Part shown: piece by piece, positions 43,652 through 53,769 of the stretch
How the letters are laid out: every line of letters begins with the position of its first letter
How positions within the stretch are numbered: position 1 is the first letter of the stretch
Assembly (NCBI GenBank): GCA_014529385.2
Contig: CM043942.1
Coordinates: 49,486,274 to 49,550,273, forward strand
Direction: 5' to 3'
Origin: Adiantum capillus-veneris
Taxonomy: Eukaryota > Streptophyta > Polypodiopsida > Polypodiales > Pteridaceae
Length of the DNA stretch: 64,000 bases
Notes under the pieces: generated by a model
What the model was told of the DNA's origin: nothing
What the model saw: the letters and a program-made list of their open reading frames with translations, nothing else
Databases searched by the model: none
Program-made: the position numbers and the translations under genes

Positions 43652-44125
43652 TACATTGGCGTTGTAGAAAAGCTTCATTCACTTGGGAGTCAATTGAAGC
43701 ATCATGTAGCAAGTGTAATGCATCCCATCTCCAAACCACTTCTTTATGTCTTGCATCCATCCCGTGCTCAAGATCTTGCTTTTATGCGTCTTTTGAACTT
43801 TTTTGCTTGCTTCCCATGCAATTGTAGAAAGTCTATGTGAGGGATTTTGATGCATCTTTATCATGTACTCCACAAACCTTTCCATGCCCATAACCTCAAT
43901 TGGAAGATATCACGACTCAAGAAGTAGGAGCATATATGGTGTTTGTGTCTTAACCTGGAGAAATTTTGTAAAAAAATGCTTTTGAACATTCTCAAACTCT
44001 TTCCAGGTAGACTTTGAGATGCTCCCGCCCCACACTTCAACTCCATAAAGAAGAACTAGTGCCACGAATGCGTCAAAAAGGTACTTCTTGAGAACCCAAC
44101 ACTTGATATTTCCTGCACATTACCA
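43512..44125 (-). pseudogene. LINE (non-LTR retrotransposon) ORF2 3' fragment
   Basis: Minus strand from about 44125: KCWVLKKYLFDAFVAL and VLLYGVEVWGGSISKSTW, typical of the region after RT in plant LINEs. Then IEVMGMERFVEYMIKM, HRLSTIAWEASKKVQKTHK, ILSTGWMQDIKKWFG and LLHDASIDSQVNEAFLQRQC. Interrupted by a TGA at about 43916 and by a frameshift near 43720. It is probably the 5'-truncated end of an old LINE insertion; no poly(A) tail was identified. Confidence 0.6.
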
Positions 44126-45565
44126 TAGTGGGACTTCACTTTGCAGACGATCAAACTATGCAACGGATCTTGAGACTTGGATTATTTTGGCCAACCATGA
44201 GGAGTGATGTTCACTCATTTGTAAAAAATTGTCTTCAATGCCAAAAACAAGCACCCATACCTCATGTGACATTGTTCCAAATATCACTCGTTCCTAAGTG
44301 GAGTAACTATCTAGTTACTTACTTATCAAGCATAACATTTAGGGAGGATATGAGTAAACATTGCCAAAGATCAATTGAAACTGAAGCAAGAGACTATGCT
44401 CTTATTGCAAACCAATTGTATCAAAGAGGAAAGGATCAACATTTGCGTCTTTGTGCAAAATATATTCCCACTCTAGAACAAGCACATGCTGGATTAGTTG
44501 GAGGTCACTTTTCTAGCAATACCACCGCTAGAGCAATTTTAATGGAAGGCATATGGTGGCCCATGCTTTTTGCAAATGCCAAAGAATATGTTAGAAGGTG
44601 TGATGCATGTCAACGAGCAAAAATGCCAACCCGGGTAGATAGCATATCTTTAAGACCAATGATGGGAGCTAAAAATTTTGCAAAATGGAGCATAAATTTT
44701 GTCGGACCAATACAACCATCTGTTTATAGAACTCAAGCTCAATATATCATTGTAGCAACAATGGACTATTTGACCAAGTGGGCAGAGGCTAAGGCAACCA
44801 AAAAGTATGATGCTAGAACCACAGCAGCATTCTTGTATGAGAATGTATTCACAAGATATGGGCTTCCAATAGAAATAGTCAGTGATAGAGAACTCATTTC
44901 CTCAACGAGGTAATTGAATATCTGCTGAATGAATTTATAGTCATTCATAACAAATCTACTCCCTATCATCCACAAGAAAATGGACAAGCTGAGCACACGA
45001 ATAAAATTCTTAGCTCGATATTGACTAAAGTGGTTAGTTCAAGATGAACTGATTGGGAAATGAATCTACATGCCGCTCTATGGGCTTATAGAGTTTCATT
45101 CAAGACAGCTTTAAATGCTACACCCTTCAACCTTGTTTATGGTCTTGATGTCATACTACCGATAGAATTTCTATTGTCGACACTAAGGGTAGCTAAGGAT
45201 CTTGAGTGGACCGGACATGAACTATCAGAGAGGCTCGAAGATTTAGAAAAGCTTGATGAGAAAAGGCTAATAGATGTAGCTCACATATATGCACAAAAAC
45301 AAAAACAAAAGAAGTTTTTTGATTCCCATCTAGTCACAAAAATCTTCAAAAAGGGGACCTATTTTTAATCTATTCCCTTAAGTAACACATTCCCAAGTTC
45401 AAAAAAAAGAAAAATGGACCGTTTATTATTGAATATGTCTCCCCAAGTGGAGCAGTTAAGTTGTCCACTCTAGATGGTGAACCAATGGCTAACTAGATTA
45501 ATGAATGCCGCTTAAAGAAGTACAATTTGCCACTAAAACCAATGATTTGCTAGAGAAGATGCATG
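44126..45565 (+). pseudogene. pol: Integrase region of family E, plus strand, with rearranged front
   Basis: ORF 44128-44913 opens with one integrase zinc-type module (GLHFADDQTMQRILRLGLFW, CLQCQKQ), then a linker (PKWSNYLVTYLSSITF, DYALIANQLYQRGKDQ), then a second module (GGHFSSNTTARAILM, CDACQRAK). The core has WSINFVGPI, where Asn stands at the first catalytic Asp, and IVSDRE with a one-base deletion at about 44888. QENGQAEHTNK keeps the Glu. LHAALWAYRVSFKTALNATP and LRVAKDLEWTGHELSERLE follow (45060-45368), then GPFIIEYVSPSGAVKLSTLDG and a TGG-to-TAG stop near 45495. RT and RNase H are missing. Confidence 0.78.
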
Positions 45566-45601
45566 CAGCAAAGCAGAGAAAGATGAAATGACAGCAAGTT
45601 A

Positions 45602-46710
45602 TTGATGAAGCCCAAGAGGAAGCTCAACTTCGAGGTACTCAAGAGGGGAGATGCTTTCAAAAATCAACAAACACCTATTCCCATCAACACTTTGGAACTA
45701 GATGAAAGACTATGGGAATTGAAGAATGATGCAGTGTCAACGGATGATGAATGGTTAGATGGAATGGACCTTCGCATCAAAGTACAGTTGAACAATCATA
45801 GCACAAATGCACTATTAGATACCGGAGCTCGAATGAATGCAATCAGTTATTCCACTTACAAGAATGCTACGAATCAGTCTTTAGCATCAAGAATATCTGC
45901 TATCAAAGGATGCAACAAAACCCAACACTGGTATTGGGAGTAGTCAACTTGAATGTGATAGTAAATGGATGCTCATGCCCTCATCAATTTGTATGCATAC
46001 CAGATGAACACATGAATGAAATAATATTTCTTGGAATCTCATGGATGCGAACGTACAAGGCAGTACCAGATTGGGACACCAATCAACTCAAGCTATCACC
46101 TAAAGAAGAAAAAATCATCGTTCCAATTTCACCAAGCAAAGAGGAATGGAAAAGAGGTTATCCACAAAGGAAATCAGGGAGTAAGAAATCTTCTTCATCA
46201 TCTAGACAAGCAAATGCTACATGTAGCATGCAAGGAGTCAGGAAAATATGGGTATCCAAAGCACAACTCAAGGACAAACCGTCTCAAATTTGGGTGCCTA
46301 AAAACTCATCTACCATACCAAAGAAAGTTTCACATCTAACGACTCAGAGAAGAACATCTTCAAGAAGGGAACCTAAAACAAGATTTTTTTGGAGGAAAAA
46401 GGAGCATTTATCTTCTCCACAAATTGTAAAGCAGATGAAGCAGTGGAAAGTTAAGTCACAAAACACTCAACCACAACAGTTCATCAATAAAAAACCAAGA
46501 TACCAGTGGCGAGCTAAAGCTCAGCAATCGTCATCATTGATACTGACAGCTCAAGAAAACAGTGTGCCAAAGCATCTTGACAGTACAATCAGGCAAAGAG
46601 CACATAAACTACAGAATCTGCTATTTAGAAAACATCAACAAAAACCAGCAACCATTGAAACCTTGAGTCAATTACTGAAGAACCAATTCTTGCACATCAT
46701 ACTGGTTTGA
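45602..46710 (+). CDS. Retropepsin-like ORF downstream of integrase, frameshifted
   Basis: Two overlapping plus ORFs (45602-45943 and 45910-46710) make one reading with a shift at about 45915. First part: WELKNDAVSTDDEWLDG, then DLRIKVQLNNHSTNALLDTGA with the D-T-G triplet of aspartic proteases. Second part: VNLNVIVNGCSCPHQFVCIP and EIIFLGISWMRTYKAVPDWD, matching the flap-to-ILG end of retropepsins. A 200-residue tail follows, rich in Lys, Arg, Gln and Ser (RKIWVSKAQLKDKPSQIWV, KKPRYQWRAKAQQ). It lies 40 bases after the integrase end and 45 bases before the LTR. It could be an accessory ORF of family E or a fragment of another element. Confidence 0.55.
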
Positions 46711-46753
46711 ATTGCATTGATCTTCAAAGCATGGTAGAGACAATGTTAATCCT

Positions 46754-47054
46754 TGCGGACACCCTATCATCTTCGACGGACGCCTTATCCTTAATTGATT
46801 GAGTCATGGACTGGGCTTGTCGGTCCAATAGAAAATGGGTAAGAATGATTGCGGATGAGAGGTGCACTCTAACTGGAACATTCAAGGGTTAGTTGGCTAA
46901 GCATGGACGTCCAAGTGTGAATGAGGCGAGCTCATATAAAAGTCACCTAAACCTAAAAATCACTCATTCTATTATTTGTGCAATTGAAGAGTGCTCTTGC
47001 TCCATCTCTATCTTCTTCTTCATATCCTTGTGTGTGTGTGTGTGTGTGTGTGTG

Positions 47055-47091
<37 letters not shown>

Positions 47092-47241
47092 ATTGCGACG
47101 AGAGAGTGGTAGCGAGGCGGTTGAGTGTGGCACGACGGTAGCTCCCTCTTCTTCGCGGCAAGGAATCCTCCATGAAGGCGAGTGTAGGGTGGTGAGTGAC
47201 ACACCCTTGCTCTCTTGAGCTTCACGGCAAGGAATCCTCCG
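46754..47241 (+). repeat. E LTR-1, left part, split by element F
   Basis: Starts TGCGGACACCC after the family E pol and ORF, so probably the 3' LTR of that copy. TATA box TATAAAAG is at 46935-46942, then a GT/GA compound repeat (about 47030-47090). A 69-base internal duplication begins at 47152 and repeats from 47221. It continues at 56135-56279 after the F insertion; the CTCCG at 47237-47241 is the F target duplication. Confidence 0.82.
46935..46942 (+). promoter_or_regulatory. TATA box of E LTR-1
   Basis: CTCATATAAAAGTCACC. The same place in LTR-2 reads CATATAAGAGTCACC (56471), and the minus-strand copy has TATAAAAG at 41943-41950. Confidence 0.6.
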
Positions 47242-47622
47242 TGTTGTGGGTTAGGTCAACACATGAACATCATACACAGCAAGAATAACCATCTACTCCA
47301 CCATACTTCATCAACAACAATTCAGACACAGTAAACATAACTACTCAAAGAATATCAGAGTAAGCAGAGACAATACACTGAATAGTTGCTGCACTGCACC
47401 ATCATCATCACATTCTTATCAGAGAACAGATACATCGTGCGCAGATACATTCCCCACTTATATAGATAAATCCGACTTAACTACCCAGTCACAAGACATT
47501 CAGCAGACTGCAACTGAAAGACATTTACATCCGACTTAGCAAAATACAGCTCAGTAAATATCCGATAAGTCAAAATCCGACTTAGCTATTCAGAGTCAGT
47601 TTCTAACATGTGCCTCTCAACA
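47242..47622 (-). repeat. 3' LTR of element F
   Basis: TGTTGTGGGTTAGG to CCTCTCAACA on the plus strand, 381 bp. Differs from the other LTR by T/A near 47435 and T/G near 47524. Confidence 0.95.
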
Positions 47623-47682
47623 CATGGCACGTCCCGGTGGTAGATTTCGCAAAAATGTGACCCGGATCCACAGATCCCTTGA

Positions 47683-49892
47683 TCAGGAATCCACCCTCTG
47701 CTGCACAGCTTCTTCCTTACTCTGGTCCTCAGCATTCACTTTATGATCCACCAGCTCTGCTTCCTTTACTGCATCTGACTCTGCTGCATCAGCTTTTCCC
47801 ATTTCCACCTCTTGTGCTATATCTGCAATCACAGTATCAATCTGCTCTTCTGCAACTTTCTCCTCAGCTACATCCTGCATCAAAAAACTATTAGTAAAAT
47901 TCTCCTCTTTCTTTTCTGCCTCTGCAAGCTGCTGTCTCTGATTCTCTTCCATCTGCTGAACTTGCTGCTTCAAACAGTCTCTCTCCTTTTGCAATTCCTC
48001 CACTTCCTTCAACAATTGTGCTTCTACCTCATGCACTAACCCTGCCTTTATCACCTCATATGGATACTTAATGACAAATATCATTCTCTCCTTGGTCTTT
48101 TGCCACATCTCCTGTGCAACCAAAGCTAACTGCTGCTTGAGGATAGACACTTCTCCTTCTTTCATTAATACTGCACTCAAGCTAATTTCCTCCTGTGCCA
48201 ACATCTGTTGCTCTAGTATCTGCAAAGGTTCCAATCTCAACCTCTGCATCTCCACAGTGACCTGTAACTCTGCATTCCTCTTTGCCATGTCTTCCAACTC
48301 CAAAGCAACAGCTGCCTCCACTTTCTCAGTCCATTGCTTAAACTCCCCCAATGATCTCTTCACTTTTGCTAACTCCATCTTCTGTTTCCCCACTGTTTCC
48401 TCCATATCCTGCTCATACTTTTCTTTCATCATAGCTATCTGCTCTTCAAACTCTTTCACCTGTGACACCTGTCCTTTAAACTCCATCAACTTTTCTGCAT
48501 TCCTTTCAGCTTGCATACTCTGAACCTTTAGCATATTATTCTGCTGCCTCACAAATTCCTGCACCTGCTGCAGCATCTGAACTACTTTATCACTATCCAA
48601 TTTCCCAGTATCTACTGATACTCCAGAGACTTCCTCAGCACTAAAGTCTAATCTGGAAAACACTCTGCTGACTGGTTCAGACTTCTTCCTCTTGTTGGAT
48701 AATGTGAAAGCCTTACCAAGCTTTATTGGTGTTTCCTCTGCTTTTACCTGCATTGGTGAATCAACATCCATGGTGCCAAAATCTGCAAACTGCATTTTTG
48801 CTGTGATTTCTTCAAAGGCCTCTCCTGGAGTATATTTGGCTTTCACCAAATCCTCATAAGCCTCCATATGCTTAGCATTAAACTTCACAAATCCTATCTT
48901 TTCAGAATGCACCATGATAGGCTGCTCAATCTAAACTGGCTGCTGCTTCTCCTGCACCAGTTTTTCTGCTTTCATAGGCCACCTTGCTTCACCACTCTGT
49001 ACTCTCTGTGCAAAAAAGAACAATGCTGACAAGTAACCACATAACCTACTATTTTCCTGTGTCTTCCTTTTGTCTGAAGAATGAATCTCTGCTGCCAACT
49101 TTTCATACACCCAGTGAGCCCAGCTCACTTCTCCTCCTTGCTCTGCATAGCTCAATGGAGCAAAGTTTTCTTTTGACATATAGTCAAACTTCACAATAAA
49201 GCATAGCCTCTCCAAGTACCACTTAAGATGCTCTCTCCTAGCATATCATTCTTTAACATGTAATACTGCCTGCCTCCTTCTCTTGGACCAAACTCCTTTT
49301 TCAGTGCTTCCTCTGAACACTTTGGAATAGGTGTATTGGGATACAAAGGCAGCTTGAACACCTCAGACACCAACTCCACACTGAGTATCACATGCGGTGA
49401 CACTCTCCCCTTAGTCTTCCTAAGTATTTCCAACTGAGACTTTGCATATACATTGTTTCTACATTCTTCCCAAGGCACAATCGCAAACTCATACAATCCT
49501 ACCTGCTGCAACCATATGGCGTTGCGCTCTGCCTGACAATCTATGTCAACTTTGAAGTCCATAAAAGGGTCCATTAATGCTTGCATCACCTTACCTTCTG
49601 ACACAGGAGTCGGCGTTGGCGTTTCCTCTTCTGCAGAGTCACTGTTTTTGTCTGCACTGCTTACGTCAAGCCGCATTGGCAGAGCTTTGCTTCTCGAACG
49701 TCGCCCCGAACCTTCGGTCTGCTCCTCATCAGGCTGTGGTTGCATGGCCACCAATTGCTTTTCTTTCGGCATGGCAGGACTGAATAAGGCTTCTTCAAGC
49801 GAAAACCCGAATCCTCTGCGCTCCTGCATGTGAACTGGACGTACTGAACTTTTGTTGCATGTATGATTATACTCGCTGCACCATGCACACAT
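47683..49892 (-). CDS. ORF3 of element F: unknown domain plus long coiled coil
   Basis: Sense ORF between integrase and the 3' LTR, about 735 codons with one frameshift (near 49200) and one TAG (48931-48933). The N-terminal 230 residues (49191-49892) have a basic/acidic lead (GRRSRSKALPMRLDVSS, SAEEETPTPTPVSEGK), then a globular part (WLQQVGLYEFAIVPWEECRN, VILSVELVSEVFKLPLYP). The middle (48931-49215) has VSWAHWVYEKLAAEIHSS. The last 410 residues are mostly Glu/Gln/Lys-rich heptads (VVQMLQQVQEFVRQQNNML, EVEELQKERDCLKQQVQQM) with an acidic Ala/Glu tail. I see no signal peptide or membrane helix, so it is not an obvious envelope protein. Family unknown to me. Confidence 0.75.
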
Positions 49893-49953
49893 ATCTCCAC
49901 CCGGTATCCTTGAAGTGCTACGAAACTTCTTTTCAGCACGCTCCCCAAGGCTA

Positions 49954-52900
49954 TTAATCGGGTTCTAATAATTTCTTATTAAAAATTCCGACTTGGTCAG
50001 TTCCGACACAGGTACTCTTCCAACATCTGCAATGCTGAATTGGATGTGCACTTTGGAACTGCCTACTTCCTTCAACCTGTGAATTATATGGGATACTATG
50101 AAAAGACCTCCTAAAATCCATGCAAGCCAGCATTTTGCCTTTTCCTTTTGCTGATTCTGAATCTCCTGGCTGTAGGGGTATTACAGTCATACAGGCTACA
50201 CTTGGCCAGTCCAAATGAGGTGGCTTTCCCTGAAATTTCTTCAGCCTGAAACCATTAACTGCCTTTTCCACTCTTGTACCAAACACATCAACTATGATGA
50301 ATGTCCCTTGTCCTTTATCCTGCACAATCTGATATGGTCCCTGATATCTCAATGACAATTTACCAGGATGTGGTCCCAGCTTAGAGTTGTACAACATTAC
50401 CCAATCTCCAACCTGAAAGATCTTGAACTTCACATTCTTGGTCACCCATGCTTGTCTTCTTCTTTGTATGACTTCAGTAATGTAAGAGCTTACCAACCTA
50501 TCCTCCTCCAGCTGCATCAGATATTTGTTCCTGTGTAGTACTGACAACTTTGGAGACTGCTTCTCTGCTGAGACTCTTAAACTTGGTACCACAAACTCCA
50601 TAGGCACCACAGCTTCCAGCCCATACACCAGCTTGAATGGTGTCATACCAGTAGTGACTTTGAAAGCTATTCTGAAGGACCATAAGGCAGAATCCAACTT
50701 ATCATCCCAATCCTTCTGATTCTCTATCACAATCTTTTTCAAAATCCTTATCAGTGTTTTGTTGGAGCTCTCAGCCTGACCATTAGCCTGTGGATGATAT
50801 GCTGTAGACTTCTTGTGCATAATCATATGTGTCCTTGTTAGCTCTGAAATTACTTCATTCAGAAAATGAGTTCCTCTTTCACTTACCAGCTCCACTGGAC
50901 ACCCAAACCTGGTCATAATGTTATGATAAAGAAATCTGGCCACACTTGAAGCTTTATTATCCTTCAATGCTACTACTTCTACCCACTTAGTGCAATAGTC
51001 TGTAGCCACTAAAATGTATTTGCATCCCCTCTTGGAAGTTGGTTTAACAGGTCCTACAAAGTCCAAACCCCACTTTTGAAAAGGTTCCAAAGGCAAAATA
51101 GGATGATCCCCCATCCTATCCCTGTTTGAATCAGGTTGACCTGTTTTCTGACAAATTACACATCTTTTGGCATAATCATGTGCATCCTTTAAAACTGTGG
51201 GCCACCATAATCCAGCCTGCAAAATCTTCTTCCCTGTAATATCTCCAGAGAAATGCCCTCCTGCTGTGCCTGAATGTGCTTCCTGCAAGACTGCACTTTG
51301 CTCAAATTCTGGCACACATCTTCTTATCACTTGATCAATTCCTTTCTTATATAGTGCCCTTGCAATAACTAAATAGGGTTTGGTTTTCAGTGCAAATTTT
51401 CTTCTCTGATCAGCATTGAACTCCCTTGGTATAGTTCCATCAGTCAAAAACATCAGCAACTGATCATACCAAGAATCAGTCACAGCAGTCTGCACATCAA
51501 ACAGCTGAGCATCAGGAAGTGCATCATCTACCCCAGTAGGTGCTTCACCTGTTTCAATCCTGCTTAGATAATCTGCAATTACATGCTCCTTCCCAGGAGT
51601 ATGCTCAATCTGAAAGTCAAACTCCTGCAACAACAACATCCATCTTGCAAGCCTTCCAGTAAGAAGTGGCTTCTTGATCAAATACAACAAGGCCTGATGA
51701 TCAACATGAAAAACTATCTTGTTCCCCAACAAGTAATGCCTGAACTTATTCAATGCATATACCATCCCTAAAGCTTCTCTTTCTATCACAGGATAGTTTC
51801 TTTCTGCACCTGTGAGAACCCTGCTTGCATAATACACAGGTCTGAACCATCCCTTCTCCTTCTCCTGCATCAGTACAGCTCCTATTGCTATATTCGAGGC
51901 ATCAACAAACACATGAAAAGGCAATGACCAATCAGGTGGCTGCAAAATTGGTGCTACTGATATCATTTTCTTCAACATCTGAAATGATTTCTGCTGAGGC
52001 TCATCCCATACAAATGCCACATCCTTCTTTGTTAATTGAGTTAATGGCAAGCATACATTAGACAAATACCTCAAATATCTGGGGTGCCACTTTGTCTGTC
52101 CAACAAACCTCATTAATTCTTTAACATTGGTAGGAACTGGTGTTGCTTGAATGGCTTCTATTTTCTTGACATCTATGGCCATTCCTGCTTCTGACACCAC
52201 ATGTCCTAAAAGTATTCCACTCCTCATAGCAATTACACTTTTATAAGGGTTCAGAGCCATCCTGAATTGTCTGCATCTTTCAAAACAGAGCTTCAGATGT
52301 AGCAAATGTTTATCCTTCTTTCCAAACACTGAGAAATCATCCACAAAGACTCTCATAAAGTCCTGTAAGTAAGGTTCAAACACCTTATGAGCAACAAAAT
52401 TAAATGAAGGTGGTCCATTGGTTAACCCAAAACTCATCACTGTGTAGGCAAAGGCTCCCCATTCAGTTATAAAAGCTGTTTTATGCTGATCCGACTCAGC
52501 AACACTAATCTGATTATAACCAAAAAAACCATCCAAAAAGCTGTACATTTCATGACCAGCTACTGCATCCAACACAGCATCACAAAATGGCATAGGAAAG
52601 GGATCAGTAATGGTTGATGCATTCAATTTTCTATAATCCACACATACTCTTAAGGCTCCATTTTTCTTTGGCACAACCAGTATAGGAGACAACCATGATA
52701 CTTCATGTACAGGTTTAATGAACCCTACTGCCAGGAGCTTATCAAGCTCCTCCTTCACCTGTTTGGCAAAGTTAGGATTCATTCTATATCTTTGCTGCAC
52801 AATTGGTTTTGCACCCTCTTTCAAATTAATCCTATGCTGATGTAGTGCTGGGTCAATGCCTCTCACCTGAGAATAATCCCAAGCAAACACATCCTTATAA

Positions 52901-53160
52901 TCAACCAATAATTGCAACAACTGTGCCAGAAATTCCCCTTGAATGTGTGCACTCACTTTGACCATTCTTGGTTCTGCCTCTGTTCCTAAATTCAGCTCCT
53001 GAAGTTCATCCTTTTCTACCCTGCTAGATGCCCCAAACTTCTTTTCATAAATTTTCTCAGCCATATCCCTGGCCTCCTTTTCTTCCTGCTGAATCTGTTC
53101 CTTATCAGAGATAGCATATTTCTGGTCCACCAATTGTAACAGTTCCTTACCCTGCGCTGT
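49954..53160 (-). CDS. pol: Pol of element F: RT, RNase H, integrase
   Basis: ORF of 1059 residues (49954-53133), in frame with protease across a TAG at 53161-53163. RT: LRVCVDYRKLNASTITDPFP, MSFGLTNGPPSFN (Ser where Pro is usual) and FVDDFSVFG. RNase H: FVDASNIAIGAVLMQ, IEREALGMVYALNKF, VDHQALLYL and KEHVIADYLSR. Integrase: zinc module GGHFSG...CVICQ, then WGLDFVGP (Asp), LVSERGTHF (Glu where the second catalytic Asp belongs) and QANGQAESSN (Glu). The GPY module is LRYQGPYQIV. The last 90 residues are not conserved. There is no chromodomain. Confidence 0.9.
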   Translation of the reverse strand, partial: TAQGKELLQLVDQKYAISDKEQIQQEEKEARDMAEKIYEKKFGASSRVEKDELQELNLGTEAEPRMVKVSAHIQGEFLAQLLQLLVDYKDVFAWDYSQVRGIDPALHQHRINLKEGAKPIVQQRYRMNPNFAKQVKEELDKLLAVGFIKPVHEVSWLSPILVVPKKNGALRVCVDYRKLNASTITDPFPMPFCDAVLDAVAGHEMYSFLDGFFGYNQISVAESDQHKTAFITEWGAFAYTVMSFGLTNGPPSFNFVAHKVFEPYLQDFMRVFVDDFSVFGKKDKHLLHLKLCFERCRQFRMALNPYKSVIAMRSGILLGHVVSEAGMAIDVKKIEAIQATPVPTNVKELMRFVGQTKWHPRYLRYLSNVCLPLTQLTKKDVAFVWDEPQQKSFQMLKKMISVAPILQPPDWSLPFHVFVDASNIAIGAVLMQEKEKGWFRPVYYASRVLTGAERNYPVIEREALGMVYALNKFRHYLLGNKIVFHVDHQALLYLIKKPLLTGRLARWMLLLQEFDFQIEHTPGKEHVIADYLSRIETGEAPTGVDDALPDAQLFDVQTAVTDSWYDQLLMFLTDGTIPREFNADQRRKFALKTKPYLVIARALYKKGIDQVIRRCVPEFEQSAVLQEAHSGTAGGHFSGDITGKKILQAGLWWPTVLKDAHDYAKRCVICQKTGQPDSNRDRMGDHPILPLEPFQKWGLDFVGPVKPTSKRGCKYILVATDYCTKWVEVVALKDNKASSVARFLYHNIMTRFGCPVELVSERGTHFLNEVISELTRTHMIMHKKSTAYHPQANGQAESSNKTLIRILKKIVIENQKDWDDKLDSALWSFRIAFKVTTGMTPFKLVYGLEAVVPMEFVVPSLRVSAEKQSPKLSVLHRNKYLMQLEEDRLVSSYITEVIQRRRQAWVTKNVKFKIFQVGDWVMLYNSKLGPHPGKLSLRYQGPYQIVQDKGQGTFIIVDVFGTRVEKAVNGFRLKKFQGKPPHLDWPSVACMTVIPLQPGDSESAKGKGKMLACMDFRRSFHSIPYNSQVEGSRQFQSAHPIQHCRCWKSTCVGTDQVGIFNKKLLEPD

Positions 53161-53769
53161 CTATCCTGGTGCTAAACCTGTATCTGGCTCATCCTGTTCC
53201 TTACCTTGCTGTAACATGCTTTCCACATCTACTTCAAACACAGGTACAGCAGTTGGATTGGCCTTCAAGAACTCTTCCTCTTGGTCATCTGTGACCTCAT
53301 CAGCAAAATTAATAGTCTGAGCAAACAGTGGTTTCTCACTTAATGGAACCATCTTCCTTCCCCTCATAGGTATGGTTACTTTCTTCTTCCCTTTCTTCAA
53401 TATGACAACATTTTCTCCCCAGTCCTGTCTTACTTTAGCCAATCTGAACCAAGGTCTTCCTAACAGCATTTCATATGCAGCTGCTGAGTCTGACATTCTG
53501 AGTACAAAAAAATTAACAAAAAAGGATAATCCTGACACCTGAATTTCCTGTGCTTTGAGAATTCCCAAAGGTTGTACCCTAGATTGGTCTGCCATTTTCA
53601 CCTGAAAAGGTGCTGGAGCCAGAGCTCCCAACTCCATTCTTTTGTACACTGCCTCTGGTAAAATATTCACCCGAGAGCCTCCATCCAATAACACATCATC
53701 AAAATTTTCTCCAAGAAAGTGTACGTACTTTAATAACTGGTACCACAAAGTCCACATCTGCTGGATCAA
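53161..53769 (-). CDS. pol: Protease of element F
   Basis: Aspartic protease with active site LLDGGSRVNIL (D-G-G-S, about 53660-53695) and MLLGRPWFRLAKVRQDWGEN near 53440-53480. The frame is +1 relative to Gag and overlaps it by 71 bases (53699-53769). The reading becomes protease-like from KYVHFLGENFDDV, so the switch probably lies in that overlap. An acidic tail (DEVTDDQEEEFLKANP) leads to the TAG before RT. The first Met is probably not a true start; a Gag-Pol fusion by frameshift or by an indel is assumed. Confidence 0.8.
   Translation of the reverse strand: MIQQMWTLWYQLLKYVHFLGENFDDVLLDGGSRVNILPEAVYKRMELGALAPAPFQVKMADQSRVQPLGILKAQEIQVSGLSFFVNFFVLRMSDSAAAYEMLLGRPWFRLAKVRQDWGENVVILKKGKKKVTIPMRGRKMVPLSEKPLFAQTINFADEVTDDQEEEFLKANPTAVPVFEVDVESMLQQGKEQDEPDTGLAPG

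Noticed and set aside
48071-48523. Plus-strand ORFs opposite F ORF3 (47812-48523)
   Set aside because: Cys/Ser/Leu-rich antisense of the coiled-coil coding sequence; no motifs.
47683-49892. Calling ORF3 an envelope gene
   Set aside because: The position fits, but there is no signal peptide, no membrane helix and no glycoprotein-like cysteine pattern.
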